DNA from: Pseudomonas orientalis
GTDB lineage: Bacteria; Pseudomonadota; Gammaproteobacteria; Pseudomonadales; Pseudomonadaceae
Direction of reading: 5' to 3'
DNA length: 64,000 nt
Assembly: GCF_022807995.1 (NCBI RefSeq)
Contig: NZ_CP094351.1
Location: 3,999,001 to 4,063,000, forward strand
Below, piece by piece: positions 41,549 to 50,472 of this stretch. Each line of letters opens with the position of its first letter. Positions within the stretch are counted from its first letter, which is position 1. The notes below the pieces were generated by a model. It made no database searches and was not told where the DNA came from. It worked only from the letters and a program-made list of their open reading frames with translations. A program made the position numbers and the translations under genes.

Positions 41549-41587
41549 TAAAAAACGCCGATGATCTTTCGATCATCGGCGTTTTTT
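41549..41587 (-). terminator. Intrinsic terminator after the ketoacyl synthase gene
   Basis: AACGCCGATGATC and GATCATCGGCGTT form a perfect 13-base stem with a short TTTC loop, flanked by A6 and T6 tracts, so it can work in both directions. It lies 19 bases after the stop of the gene at 41606 and isolates it from fliC. Confidence 0.9.
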
Positions 41588-41605
41588 CATACGACCCTCA
41601 ACGGC

Positions 41606-42535
41606 TCATGGGCGATACAGAATCGCCGAGCCCCAGGACAGGCCCACACCAAAACCGCTGATCGCCACGCGCTTCCAGGTGGCATCCATCACGTGCTTTT
41701 CCAGCAGCAACGGAATGCTCGATGACACGGTATTGCCGGTCTCTACCATGTCCTTGATGAACTTGTCCACTGGCGCATCTTCAAAACGGCGCGCCACGGC
41801 GTCAACGATGGCCGCACTGCCTTGGTGAATGCAGAACGCATCGATGTCATCGGCCTTGAGATCCGACTCGTCGAGCAGCTCGTGCAAATGCGCCGGCACC
41901 TTGAGCAAGGCAAAGTTGAACACCTGGCGGCCGTTCATGAAGAACACGCCGTCGCTGACCTTAAGGTGCGGCGCGCCGGAACCGTCGGTACCGAACTTGG
42001 ATTTGCCCAGCAACCACAGCGCGTCTTCACCCATCCAGGTGGCAGTGGCGGCGTCGCCGAACAGCATGGTGGTGTTGCGGTCTTCCGGGTCGACGATTTT
42101 CGAGTACGGGTCGGCGGTAATCAGCAGGCCGTTTTTCAGGCCAGTGGCTTCCATGAAGCCCTTCATCGCGTAGATGCCATACACATAGCCGGAACAACCC
42201 AGGGAAATATCGAAGGCGGCCACATGGGTCGGCAGGCCCAGTTTGTCCTGGACGATGGCGGCGGTGTGGGGCAGCCCTTCTTCATCGCCGTTCTGGGTGA
42301 CGACGATCACTGCGTCGATGGACTCGCGCTTCAAGTCCGGGTTGCCGGCAAACAAAGCGTTGACCGCTTCGACACACAGATCGGAGGTTTCCTGCGCCGC
42401 TTCCTTGCGCGGCAGGAAGGCCGACCCGATCTTGCCAATGATGAACTCTTCATCCTTGGCGAATTTGGCACCCTGGGCGTAGTTATCGATACCATCCGCC
42501 GGCACGTAACTGGCGATGCTTTTTATGCCAATCAT
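41606..42535 (-). CDS. 3-oxoacyl-ACP synthase III family protein in flagellin locus
   Basis: A 309-residue KAS III (FabH-like) enzyme. The catalytic triad is visible as Cys114 (SLGCSGYVYG), His237 (CIHQGS) and Asn268 (TGNTVSSSIP). Such enzymes condense an acyl-CoA with an acyl carrier substrate. A KAS III gene sits next to the flagellin glycosylation genes fgt1 and fgt2 in P. syringae and relatives, where it is thought to help make or acylate the sugar modification. Here no glycosyltransferase accompanies it. It may be a housekeeping fatty-acid enzyme instead, but its position between flgL and fliC suggests a flagellar role. It has its own terminator. Confidence 0.88.
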   Translation of the reverse strand: MIGIKSIASYVPADGIDNYAQGAKFAKDEEFIIGKIGSAFLPRKEAAQETSDLCVEAVNALFAGNPDLKRESIDAVIVVTQNGDEEGLPHTAAIVQDKLGLPTHVAAFDISLGCSGYVYGIYAMKGFMEATGLKNGLLITADPYSKIVDPEDRNTTMLFGDAATATWMGEDALWLLGKSKFGTDGSGAPHLKVSDGVFFMNGRQVFNFALLKVPAHLHELLDESDLKADDIDAFCIHQGSAAIVDAVARRFEDAPVDKFIKDMVETGNTVSSSIPLLLEKHVMDATWKRVAISGFGVGLSWGSAILYRP

Positions 42536-42768
42536 TGTGGCTTCCCAATACTAAATAGCTGGAGAACACCTCAGGGCCTGCGCCCGAAGTGCTGACAATA
42601 AAAGGGTATAACCCCGAAAAAATTCGCTGAAAGCCGTCCCGCAAGGACCCTGTGACGACTCATCCTTTTCACACGATACAGTGAAGATGCGCTTTATGAC
42701 TCACAAGTCACTCAATTTTGTGCGCTTTATGCAAACCCCCGCAACATTTCTGCCGCCAGAAACGACAA

Positions 42769-42796
42769 CGGCCTCCCCTGTCGCCAGAGGAGGCCG
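42769..42796 (-). terminator. Probable terminator after flgL
   Basis: CGGCCTCC and GGAGGCCG form an eight-base GC-rich stem with a twelve-base loop, 17 bases after the flgL stop. The T tract is weak. The rest of the gap 42536-42768 has no gene; it holds the upstream region of the ketoacyl synthase gene, with no clear sigma-54 or sigma-28 element. Confidence 0.5.
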
Positions 42797-42813
42797 CTTG
42801 CCGAACGCGCCCA

Positions 42814-44415
42814 TTACATGCGGCTGAACAGGCTCAATTGGGAAATCTTCACAAACGCCAACTGGGAGGCCTGCAACATGGTCTGCTGCAGCGTCAGATT
42901 GATCGCTGCCTCACCCATATCGACGTTGGCCAAGTCGCTCATGGTGCTGGTATTGGCGATACCTACGCTGGTGTTTTCGCTGGTCTGAATATCCAGGGCA
43001 TTGCCCCGCGCACCGATGGAACCGCGTACGTTGGTGATCTGGGAACTGGAGTTGGCAAGGTTGCCAATGGACGCGTCGAGCACGTCCTTGAGCTTGATGG
43101 TCGCCGCAGGATTGCCATCAGCCGGCAGTTCCAGCGCTTTGCGCAGTTGCCCAAGGGTATCCAGCGCATTCTGGGTCTTCTGGGTATTGGCCCCCACGGA
43201 AAACTGGTCGCCCGGCTGCGGCGGCCCGGCACTGACATCAAAGGTCACGCCAGCGGCCGTTACCGTGGTACCGCCGCCGGTATCGCCCGTGGCGATGGAC
43301 TTGCTGTCGCTCGAGTAGGGCTGTGCATACACCTCATAGGCGGTTGCGCTGGTGAACTTGATCAGTGCGCCGCTGTTGGTCGGAAACGTGCTGGTGTAGT
43401 CCGCCTGGCTGGATACGCGGGCCCCGGTCAGTTGCGCGGTGGAAACATTGCCGGGCGTACGCGAGACGCTGAAGGTATCCGGCTTGGCCTCCAGGCTGAA
43501 GGAGCGGTCCTTGACCAGCGCATCGGAGTCGGCGCCTGGCGCGACATCCCCCAGATTCAGGGTTATGTCGAACTTCACACCCCGCAGGGCCACGCTGGAG
43601 CTGCCTTCCTTGGTGGAGTCGAAGGTGCCGTTGCCGGCAATCTCCGAGGTCACATCGTTGCCGTTCTTGTCGGCGACTTTGTATTGCGTGCTGCTGGTAA
43701 AGGTCAGCTTGTACGGCTGGCCGTCAGCGAACTTGCCGGCGTAGTCGCTGCTCGACGTCACCAACCCGGCCGACAGCGCGACTTTGTTGTCGTTGACCGT
43801 CGGCGGCACGGTCTGCGGCACGGGCGCCAGCCACGTGGCCTGGGTACGGCTGGAGTTGGCCGCACCTTCCAGGATGGTCTTGCCGGTATCGCCCGCGCTG
43901 ACTCTCAGGGTATTGGAAACCTGCAGGCTCAGCGGCGTTTCGTCACCCTGATAGCTGTAAGTGCCATCGTTGTTGCGGCTGTACGGCGGGGTCTGGGTTT
44001 TGGAGCCGGAGAACAGGTAGTTACCGGACGAGTCCTTGCTGTTGAGCAAGCCCAGGACCTGATCTTCAATCGCGCCGACTTCACTGGCAATCGAACGTCG
44101 ATCGGCGTCGCTCACCGAGCCGCCGGCACGCAGGGCCAGTTGCGTGGCGCGCTGCAATGCATCGTCGATCGAGCCCAACACACTTTCTTCGTTGGTCAGC
44201 GAGTTCTTCAGGCTGGTGATGTTGCCGTTGAACTGGCCCAGCATGTCTTTCTGCTGTTGCAGCAGCAACAACCGCGCCGCCGCCACCGGATCATCCGCCG
44301 CGGTTTGCACGCGCACGCCGGAACTGGCTTGTTCCTGGGCCTTGACCACACCGGAATAGTTATCCGAATACTTGGCCGAGCTGGTTTCGAAATATTGAGC
44401 AGTGGAAATACGCAT
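42814..44415 (-). CDS. flgL: Flagellar hook-filament junction protein FlgL
   Basis: A 533-residue protein. The N-terminus (MRISTAQYFETSSAKYSDNYSGVVKAQEQASSGVRVQTAADDPVAAARLL) and the flagellin-like C-terminus (MSDLANVDMGEAAINLTLQQTMLQASQLAFVKISQLSLFSRM) are conserved. The central region is much larger than in enteric FlgL (about 317 residues) and rich in Ser, Thr and Gly, probably an exposed domain. It joins hook and filament with FlgK and lies 14 bases after flgK. Confidence 0.93.
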   Translation of the reverse strand: MRISTAQYFETSSAKYSDNYSGVVKAQEQASSGVRVQTAADDPVAAARLLLLQQQKDMLGQFNGNITSLKNSLTNEESVLGSIDDALQRATQLALRAGGSVSDADRRSIASEVGAIEDQVLGLLNSKDSSGNYLFSGSKTQTPPYSRNNDGTYSYQGDETPLSLQVSNTLRVSAGDTGKTILEGAANSSRTQATWLAPVPQTVPPTVNDNKVALSAGLVTSSSDYAGKFADGQPYKLTFTSSTQYKVADKNGNDVTSEIAGNGTFDSTKEGSSSVALRGVKFDITLNLGDVAPGADSDALVKDRSFSLEAKPDTFSVSRTPGNVSTAQLTGARVSSQADYTSTFPTNSGALIKFTSATAYEVYAQPYSSDSKSIATGDTGGGTTVTAAGVTFDVSAGPPQPGDQFSVGANTQKTQNALDTLGQLRKALELPADGNPAATIKLKDVLDASIGNLANSSSQITNVRGSIGARGNALDIQTSENTSVGIANTSTMSDLANVDMGEAAINLTLQQTMLQASQLAFVKISQLSLFSRM

Positions 44416-44429
44416 CGTCCCAGACTCCC

Positions 44430-46472
44430 TTAAAGACTATTGATCAGCGTGCTGAAGGTTTCTTGCGCAGCCTTGATGATCTGCGACGACGCGGTGTAGT
44501 ACTGCTGGAACTTGATCATGTCGCCCGCCTCTTCATCCAGGTTGACCTGGGACACCGAGTTGCGCGCATCCTGGTTGGCCTTGAGCAATGCGCCGGTGGC
44601 GGTGGTGTCGGTGGAGGCTGAGGCGGCCTTGGCGCCGACCGTGGAAACCAGGCGGCTGTTGGCCGTCACCAGGCTCACGCCGCCACCGGCATCAGCCAGG
44701 CCGACCGTGGCTTTGGTCTGCAGGTCGAGCAACGCCTGAGCGTTACGGTTATCCGACTTGCCCGAGGCGTTGAAGGAAAACGTGGTGCTGTCGCCATTGG
44801 CGGGCGCACCGCCGATGGTGGTATCGAACTTGAAGCTCTTGGCCGGCACCAGCAGCGCACCGTTGGCATCGCGCATCGGTACGTCGACGGTGATCTTGTT
44901 GCCCTGGCCGGGAACGATGGTGCCGGTCCCGATCGAATTACCCTGGGCATCGTTGAGGGTGTAACCCTGGGTGCCGTCAGCCGCAGGCTTGCCGAACACC
45001 ATCTTGACCGGCATCGAGTGTTCAATACCGGTACGCAATTGAGCAGTGTCGGCGCCGCCATGAATATCGATCGGCAGCGTCAGGGACGGTGGGGTGAAGG
45101 TGCCGGTGCCCTGGTTGGTCTTGCTGCTTTCACCCAGCAAGGGCGCTGCGAAGGCAATTTTATTGGCGTCCGTCAGCTCGGTGCCGATAGCGCTGGCGCC
45201 GTTGGCGGTGGGGCTGACCTTGAAACTGTCCCCTGCCGCCATCGGGCCCTTGCCATCCAGGGCCAGGGTAAAACCTTCGATCACCGGCGGCGGCGTGGTA
45301 TTGGTGTCGAACGCGCCCATGGCCTTGCCGTCGGAACGCATCACGGTGTAGTTGTTGCCGCTGGTAAAGGTGACTTTGTAATCGTAGGTCGACAGCTTGC
45401 TGGCGTCGCTGATGCTCACGTTCAAGTTGCCCGAGCCGCTGCTGTTGCCCATTGCGCCCTGACTGCGCTGGGCGATGGCGGCCGCGCTGTTGATGTCCTT
45501 GAACAAGGACGAGCCGAAGTCGCCGTTCAAGTCCAGGCCCTGGCCCAACTGGCTGTTGACGGTATCGGCGGTCGCCAGGGCGATTCGCCCCAGGTCATTG
45601 ATGGCCGGCATCAGCGCGTCGCTGCGATAGCGCAGCAGGCCGCCGATGCTGCCGCCGCTGAGCACGTTGCCCAGGTCGATCGCCGTACCGCCGCCGGCAT
45701 TGAGCACGATGGTGTACTGGCTTGGGTCGCTGTTGCTCGAGACCGCCGAAATCGTATTGGACTGATCGCCCAGCACCAGGGATTGGCCGGTGCCGGTGCT
45801 GACACTGAACACGCCGTTTTTTTCACTGGTGGTCACGCCGACCAGTTCATTGAGCGAACGCACCGCTTCGTTGCGCGCATCCAGCAGATTGGCCGGGGCG
45901 CTGCTGGCGGAGCCCTGGGCCAGGGTGATCTGCTTGTTCAGCGAGGCAATCGAGGTTGTCAACTGGTTGACTTGATCACTCATGGTGCCGAGTTGACCGT
46001 TGATCGACTGCTTCTGCTCGTTCAACTGGCCGGAGATCGCGTTGAAACGGTTGCTCAGGGTCTGGGTGTTGGTCAGCAGCACTTGCCGGGCGGATACATC
46101 GCTGGGGTTGGCCGCTGCGGTCTGCACAGCGGCGAAGAACGCACTGAGCACCGACGACATACCGGTGGTCTTGTCCGAGAGGGTCTTGTCGATGGCGCTG
46201 GCCTGGCTGGCATAGGCCTTGGCATCGTTGCTCAGCGCCGTGCTGTTCTGGTAGGCCGCATCGAGGAACTCGTTATACACCCGACGCACATCCGCCAGGG
46301 TCGTGCCGCTGCCGATGTACACACCGCCGTAGGGGTTGTTGGCATTGGCATTCTGCGTGGTCTGCTGACGCGAATAACCCGAGGTGTTGGCGTTGGCAAT
46401 GTTATTACTCAAGACCGACAGCGATCCTTGAGCGGCATTGAGTCCTGACATCCCGATACTGAGCAAACTCAT
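44430..46472 (-). CDS. flgK: Flagellar hook-associated protein FlgK
   Basis: A 680-residue protein. The N-terminus (MSLLSIGMSGLNAAQGSLSVLSNNIANANTSGYSRQQ) carries the rod/hook motif, and the C-terminus (SVSQVNLDEEAGDMIKFQQYYTASSQIIKAAQETFSTLINSL) closes the coiled coil. The centre is a large variable region. It is the first hook-filament junction protein. It lies 10 bases after flgJ. Confidence 0.94.
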   Translation of the reverse strand: MSLLSIGMSGLNAAQGSLSVLSNNIANANTSGYSRQQTTQNANANNPYGGVYIGSGTTLADVRRVYNEFLDAAYQNSTALSNDAKAYASQASAIDKTLSDKTTGMSSVLSAFFAAVQTAAANPSDVSARQVLLTNTQTLSNRFNAISGQLNEQKQSINGQLGTMSDQVNQLTTSIASLNKQITLAQGSASSAPANLLDARNEAVRSLNELVGVTTSEKNGVFSVSTGTGQSLVLGDQSNTISAVSSNSDPSQYTIVLNAGGGTAIDLGNVLSGGSIGGLLRYRSDALMPAINDLGRIALATADTVNSQLGQGLDLNGDFGSSLFKDINSAAAIAQRSQGAMGNSSGSGNLNVSISDASKLSTYDYKVTFTSGNNYTVMRSDGKAMGAFDTNTTPPPVIEGFTLALDGKGPMAAGDSFKVSPTANGASAIGTELTDANKIAFAAPLLGESSKTNQGTGTFTPPSLTLPIDIHGGADTAQLRTGIEHSMPVKMVFGKPAADGTQGYTLNDAQGNSIGTGTIVPGQGNKITVDVPMRDANGALLVPAKSFKFDTTIGGAPANGDSTTFSFNASGKSDNRNAQALLDLQTKATVGLADAGGGVSLVTANSRLVSTVGAKAASASTDTTATGALLKANQDARNSVSQVNLDEEAGDMIKFQQYYTASSQIIKAAQETFSTLINSL

Positions 46473-46482
46473 GGTTCAGACC

Positions 46483-47742
46483 TTATAAATGTGTGGTTGC
46501 GCCAGCGGCAGCGTAGTTCTGGTAACTGTTCATGTTTTTGGCGATCTGCGAAATCTTGCTGGCGTAGGCCGGATCGGTTGCATAACCGGCTTTTTGCAAC
46601 TCGCGTACAAACTGTTCCGGGTTGTCGGCTGATTTCACAACTTCTTTATAGCGATCATTGCTTTGCAGCAGGGTCACGAGGTCATGGAAGCTGTCCTGAT
46701 AGGAACTGTAGGAGCGGAACTGCGCCGTCTCCTTGACCATCGCGCCGTCGCGAAACTCGCTGGTGATCGCGCGGGCCTGACCGCCCTGCCAGCTCTGGCC
46801 GGCCTTGATGCCGAACAGGTTGTGGCTGCTGCTGCCGTCTTCGGCGCGCATCACCGACTTGCCCCAACCGGTTTCCAGGGCGGCCTGGGCCACCAGGTAC
46901 TTCGGATCGATGCCGATCCGCGCGGCGGCGGCCTTGGCCATCGGCAGCATGGTGGCGACGAATTCGTCCTGCGAGCTGAAGGCCTTTTTCGCCGGTGCCA
47001 GCGGTGGCTGGGCAATGGCGCGGCCGTACACCTGCATCTTGCCGCTCGGCACGGCAACGCTGCGGGCACTGCTGTTGATTACATTGTCATCGGCAGCGCT
47101 GTTGCGCAGTGGCGCGACCTTGGCTTCGACCTGGGTACTCGGCACGATACCCGCGAGCAGGCGGTCGGTCAGTTTGCTTGGCAAGGCGATACGGCGCTGG
47201 TTCATCAGCTCCATGTCGTTGCTGTGGGACGCGACGGCACCGGCCTGCGGCTCGGCGACGCGGTAGGCCCACAACGGACGCTGCCCGTTGGAACGCCCCA
47301 ACGGCCCCTCGGCCTGGGTACCGGCGGCGATTTCGGTCGGCACGTCGACCTTCTTCACCGCCTCCGCCGCAGCGGGGCCCTGCAAGGTGGCCGCCTGGGC
47401 GTCCACCGGCTTGTTCTTCTGCATCTGGCGCATCAGCACATCGGCCAGGCCGATACCGCCGCCTTCGCGGGACATCGACACCGCCAGTTGCTGGTCGTAC
47501 ATTTCCTGGTACTGCTTGGCTGCCGGCGTGTTCATCGGGTTGTCCTTGCCCAGGGCCTCGGTGGCCGAACGCATGGATTTGAGCATCTCGCTCAAGAACA
47601 ACGACTCGAATTCCTGCGCAACCTTGCGCATGTTGCCTTCGCTGTTCTTGTCGTCGCCGACCTTGAGCTGGTTAAGCCGGTTCAGGTCGGAGTAGGACCC
47701 CGAGTCCGCCGTGCTGGTAAGACCGCTCTTGCGCATATCCAT
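46483..47742 (-). CDS. flgJ: Flagellar rod assembly protein and peptidoglycan hydrolase FlgJ
   Basis: A 419-residue two-domain protein. The N-terminal rod-capping domain (about 30-110) reads MRKVAQEFESLFLSEMLKSMRSATEALG. A variable Pro/Ala-rich linker (about 115-255) is longer than in Salmonella. The C-terminal glucosaminidase domain (about 258-410) has the catalytic Glu290 in AALETGWGKSV. It opens the peptidoglycan for the rod. The ATG at 47742 has GAGG eight bases upstream and is preferred over the one at 47748. Confidence 0.94.
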   Translation of the reverse strand: MDMRKSGLTSTADSGSYSDLNRLNQLKVGDDKNSEGNMRKVAQEFESLFLSEMLKSMRSATEALGKDNPMNTPAAKQYQEMYDQQLAVSMSREGGGIGLADVLMRQMQKNKPVDAQAATLQGPAAAEAVKKVDVPTEIAAGTQAEGPLGRSNGQRPLWAYRVAEPQAGAVASHSNDMELMNQRRIALPSKLTDRLLAGIVPSTQVEAKVAPLRNSAADDNVINSSARSVAVPSGKMQVYGRAIAQPPLAPAKKAFSSQDEFVATMLPMAKAAAARIGIDPKYLVAQAALETGWGKSVMRAEDGSSSHNLFGIKAGQSWQGGQARAITSEFRDGAMVKETAQFRSYSSYQDSFHDLVTLLQSNDRYKEVVKSADNPEQFVRELQKAGYATDPAYASKISQIAKNMNSYQNYAAAGATTHL

Positions 47743-47752
47743 GACCATGGCC

Positions 47753-48868
47753 TCAGATCACGATCAGGTCGGCTTGCAGGGCGCCGGCCTGTTTCAGGGC
47801 TTCGAGGATCGCCATCAAGTCGCCGGGGGCGGCGCCCACCTGGTTCACCGCGCGGACAATCTCGTCCAGGGTGGTACCGGGGCCGAACTTGAACATCGGC
47901 TTGGCTTCCTGCTGGGCATTGACCCGCGAACGGGGGACCACGGCAGTCTGGCCATTGGACAGTGGCCCGGGCTGGCTGACGATCGGGTCTTCGGTAATGG
48001 TCACGGTCAGGCTGCCGTGGGTCACCGCCGCCGGCGAGACCTTGACGTTCTGGCCGATCACGATGGTGCCGGTGCGCGAGTTGATGATGACTTTGGCCAC
48101 CGCCTGGCCGGGGTCCACCTCGAGGTTTTCCAGGATCGACAGGTAGTCCACACGCTGGCTCGGATCCAGGGGCGCGGTCACGCGCACCGATCCGCCATCA
48201 ATGGCCTGGGCCACGCCAGGGCCGAGCATGTCGTTGATCTTGTCGACAACACGCTTGGCGGTGGTGAAGTCGGAACGGTTGAGGTTCAGGGTCAGGCTGT
48301 TGCCCTGGTTGAAACCACTCGGCACGGTGCGTTCAACGGTGGCACCACCGGGAATGCGACCGGCCGACGGCACGTTGACGGTGATCTTCGAACCGTCGCG
48401 ACCTTCGGCGTCGAACCCGCCCACCACCAGGTTGCCCTGGGCGATGGCGTAGACGTTGCCGTCGATACCTTTAAGCGGCGTCATCAGCAAGGTACCGCCA
48501 CGCAGGCTCTTGGAGTTACCAATGGACGAAACAGTGATGTCCACCACCTGGCCCGGCTTGGAAAACGCTGGCAAGTCGGCGCTGATCGACACCGCCGCGA
48601 CGTTTTTCAGCTGCACGTTGCCCGAACCCGCAGGCACCTTGATGCCGAACTGCGACAGCATGTTGTTGAAGGTCTGCAGGGTGAACGGGGTCTGGGTGGT
48701 CTGGTCACCCGTACCACTGAGACCGACCACCAACCCGTAGCCGATCAACTGGTTGGAGCGCACGCCGGAAATGCTGGCGATGTCCTTCAGGCGTTCGGCC
48801 TGGGCGACGGCGCTCACGCAAAGCAGGAATGCCGCCGCCAGCAGGGGTTTGAAGTTCAAGATGGCCAC
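47753..48868 (-). CDS. flgI: Flagellar P-ring protein FlgI
   Basis: A 371-residue periplasmic protein with a signal peptide (about 1-24, ending AVAQA) and conserved blocks ERLKDIASISGVRSNQLIGYGLVVGL, GTGDQTTQTPFTLQTFNNML and the C-terminal MAILEALKQAGALQADLIVI. It forms the P-ring bushing. The GTG at 48868 follows immediately on the flgH stop; an in-frame TTG at 48859 has a better ribosome-binding site (AGGTGG) and may be the true start, which still leaves a signal peptide. Confidence 0.94.
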   Translation of the reverse strand: MAILNFKPLLAAAFLLCVSAVAQAERLKDIASISGVRSNQLIGYGLVVGLSGTGDQTTQTPFTLQTFNNMLSQFGIKVPAGSGNVQLKNVAAVSISADLPAFSKPGQVVDITVSSIGNSKSLRGGTLLMTPLKGIDGNVYAIAQGNLVVGGFDAEGRDGSKITVNVPSAGRIPGGATVERTVPSGFNQGNSLTLNLNRSDFTTAKRVVDKINDMLGPGVAQAIDGGSVRVTAPLDPSQRVDYLSILENLEVDPGQAVAKVIINSRTGTIVIGQNVKVSPAAVTHGSLTVTITEDPIVSQPGPLSNGQTAVVPRSRVNAQQEAKPMFKFGPGTTLDEIVRAVNQVGAAPGDLMAILEALKQAGALQADLIVI

Positions 48869-49564
48869 CTAGAAAGGGAACAGCGGGCTAAGGAAGAAAC
48901 GGTCGAACCAGCCCGGCTGGCTTGCATCGGCAAACGAACCCGTACCCGAGTAGGTAATGCGCGCATCGGCAATCCGCGTCGACGGTACGGTGTTGTCGGT
49001 GGCAATGTCATCGGCACGCACCATGCCGGCAATGCGCACCAGCTCGTCGCCGGTGTTGAGGGTCATCCACTTTTCACCGCGTACGGCGATGATGCCGTTG
49101 GGCAAGACGTCGGCCACGGTCACGGTGATCGAACCGGTCAGCGTGTTGCCCTGGGCCGCCGCGCTTTTGCCGTTGGTGGCACGGTCGCCGCTGTAACCGG
49201 CGTCGAGGCTCAGGTCACCACTGCCCAACGGGTTATTGGTGTTGGGCACGCCGCCGAACAACGAGGTCAGGCCCAGGCTGGCCTTGCTGGTCTTGCCGAT
49301 CTGCGAGTTGGCGTTCTTGCTGGCCTGGGTGCGCTCGTTCAGGGTGATGGTGATGATGTCACCGACCCGGAACGCCTTGCGGTCGCTGTACAGGTTCTGC
49401 TCGAAACCGGCCTGGTAGATCGAGCCATTGTTGGCCGCCGCCGGCAACGGCGTGCGCGGCAACACCGGCGCGTAGTACGGGTCATTGGGTTTCGGCGACG
49501 GGGCGACACAGCCCGCAAGTACGGCGATCCCACTCAATGCCAGAACAGAAACAAAGCGATTCAT
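48869..49564 (-). CDS. flgH: Flagellar L-ring lipoprotein FlgH
   Basis: A 231-residue lipoprotein. The signal peptide ends in the lipobox LAGC (Cys near residue 18). Conserved blocks are YSDRKAFRVGDIITITLNERTQASK and ITVTVADVLPNGIIAVRGEKWMTLNTGDELVRIAGMVR, with a C-terminal FDRFFLSPLFPF. It forms the outer-membrane L-ring. The ATG at 49564 is preceded by GAGG; upstream in-frame extension lacks a signal peptide and is rejected. Confidence 0.95.
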   Translation of the reverse strand: MNRFVSVLALSGIAVLAGCVAPSPKPNDPYYAPVLPRTPLPAAANNGSIYQAGFEQNLYSDRKAFRVGDIITITLNERTQASKNANSQIGKTSKASLGLTSLFGGVPNTNNPLGSGDLSLDAGYSGDRATNGKSAAAQGNTLTGSITVTVADVLPNGIIAVRGEKWMTLNTGDELVRIAGMVRADDIATDNTVPSTRIADARITYSGTGSFADASQPGWFDRFFLSPLFPF

Positions 49565-49616
49565 GACCCTAACCTCACGGTGTTGCAGGCGCTTTCGCAG
49601 GCGCCCCATAGACTGA

Positions 49617-50402
49617 TTACAGATTCTGCGTAACGAACGAAAGCATCTGGTCGGCGGTGGAGATCACCTTGGAGTTCATCTCGTAGGCGCGCTGGGTGGT
49701 GATCATGTTGACCATCTCCTCTACCGTGCTGACGTTGGACGTTTCCAGGGTGCTCTGCAGCGTGGTGCCGAAACCGTTCAAGCCAGGGGTGCCGATTTGC
49801 GGCGCGCCGCTGGAGGCGGTTTCCAGGAACAGGTTGTTGCCCATGGCCTGCAGACCGGCCGGGTTGATGAAGTCGGCGGTTTGCAGGTTGCCGATCACTT
49901 GCGACGCCGGGTTGCCGGCCACGGTGATGGACACGGTACCGTCGTTGCCGACGGTGAAGGTCTTGGCGTCTGCCGGAACCACGACGGCAGGCTCCAGGGC
50001 AAAACCGTTGGCGGTCACGATCTGGCCGTTGGAGTCCAGGTGGAAGGTACCGTCACGGGTGTAGGACGTGGTCCCATCCGGTTGCAGGATCTGGAAGAAA
50101 CCACGGCCGTTGATCGCCATGTCGAGCGGCTGACCGGTCTGTTGCAGGTTACCGGCGCTGAAGTTTTTCTGGGTGCCGACGATCTGCACACCGGTACCCA
50201 GTTGCAGACCCGACGGCAGTTCGCTGTCCTGGGTCGACTGGGCGCCTGGCTGGCGCTTGATCTGATAGAGCAAGTCCTGGAACTCGGCGCGATCACGTTT
50301 GAAACCGGTGGTCGACACGTTCGCCAGGTTGTTGGAAATGGTCGTCAGGTTGGTGTCCTGGGCGGACAGGCCTGTCTTGGCAACCCATAGAGCCGGAAGC
50401 AT
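49617..50402 (-). CDS. flgG: Flagellar distal rod protein FlgG
   Basis: A 261-residue protein with the N-terminal rod motif (LWVAKTGLSAQDTNLTTISNNLANVSTTGFKRDRAEF) and the C-terminal motif (LETSNVSTVEEMVNMITTQRAYEMNSKVISTADQML). It makes the distal rod. It lies 52 bases before flgH and 70 bases after flgF, consistent with one operon. Confidence 0.95.
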   Translation of the reverse strand: MLPALWVAKTGLSAQDTNLTTISNNLANVSTTGFKRDRAEFQDLLYQIKRQPGAQSTQDSELPSGLQLGTGVQIVGTQKNFSAGNLQQTGQPLDMAINGRGFFQILQPDGTTSYTRDGTFHLDSNGQIVTANGFALEPAVVVPADAKTFTVGNDGTVSITVAGNPASQVIGNLQTADFINPAGLQAMGNNLFLETASSGAPQIGTPGLNGFGTTLQSTLETSNVSTVEEMVNMITTQRAYEMNSKVISTADQMLSFVTQNL

Positions 50403-50472
50403 GCTGTTCTCCTCTGTGCGCCTGTTTGTTGGCGCCGTGCTGCACTGTTTATGTAAAAGCCGGCTAAGGCTG

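Noticed and set aside
47711..49633. 640-codon plus-strand frame opposite flgH and flgI
   Set aside because: Complementary-strand artefact of high-GC codon usage.
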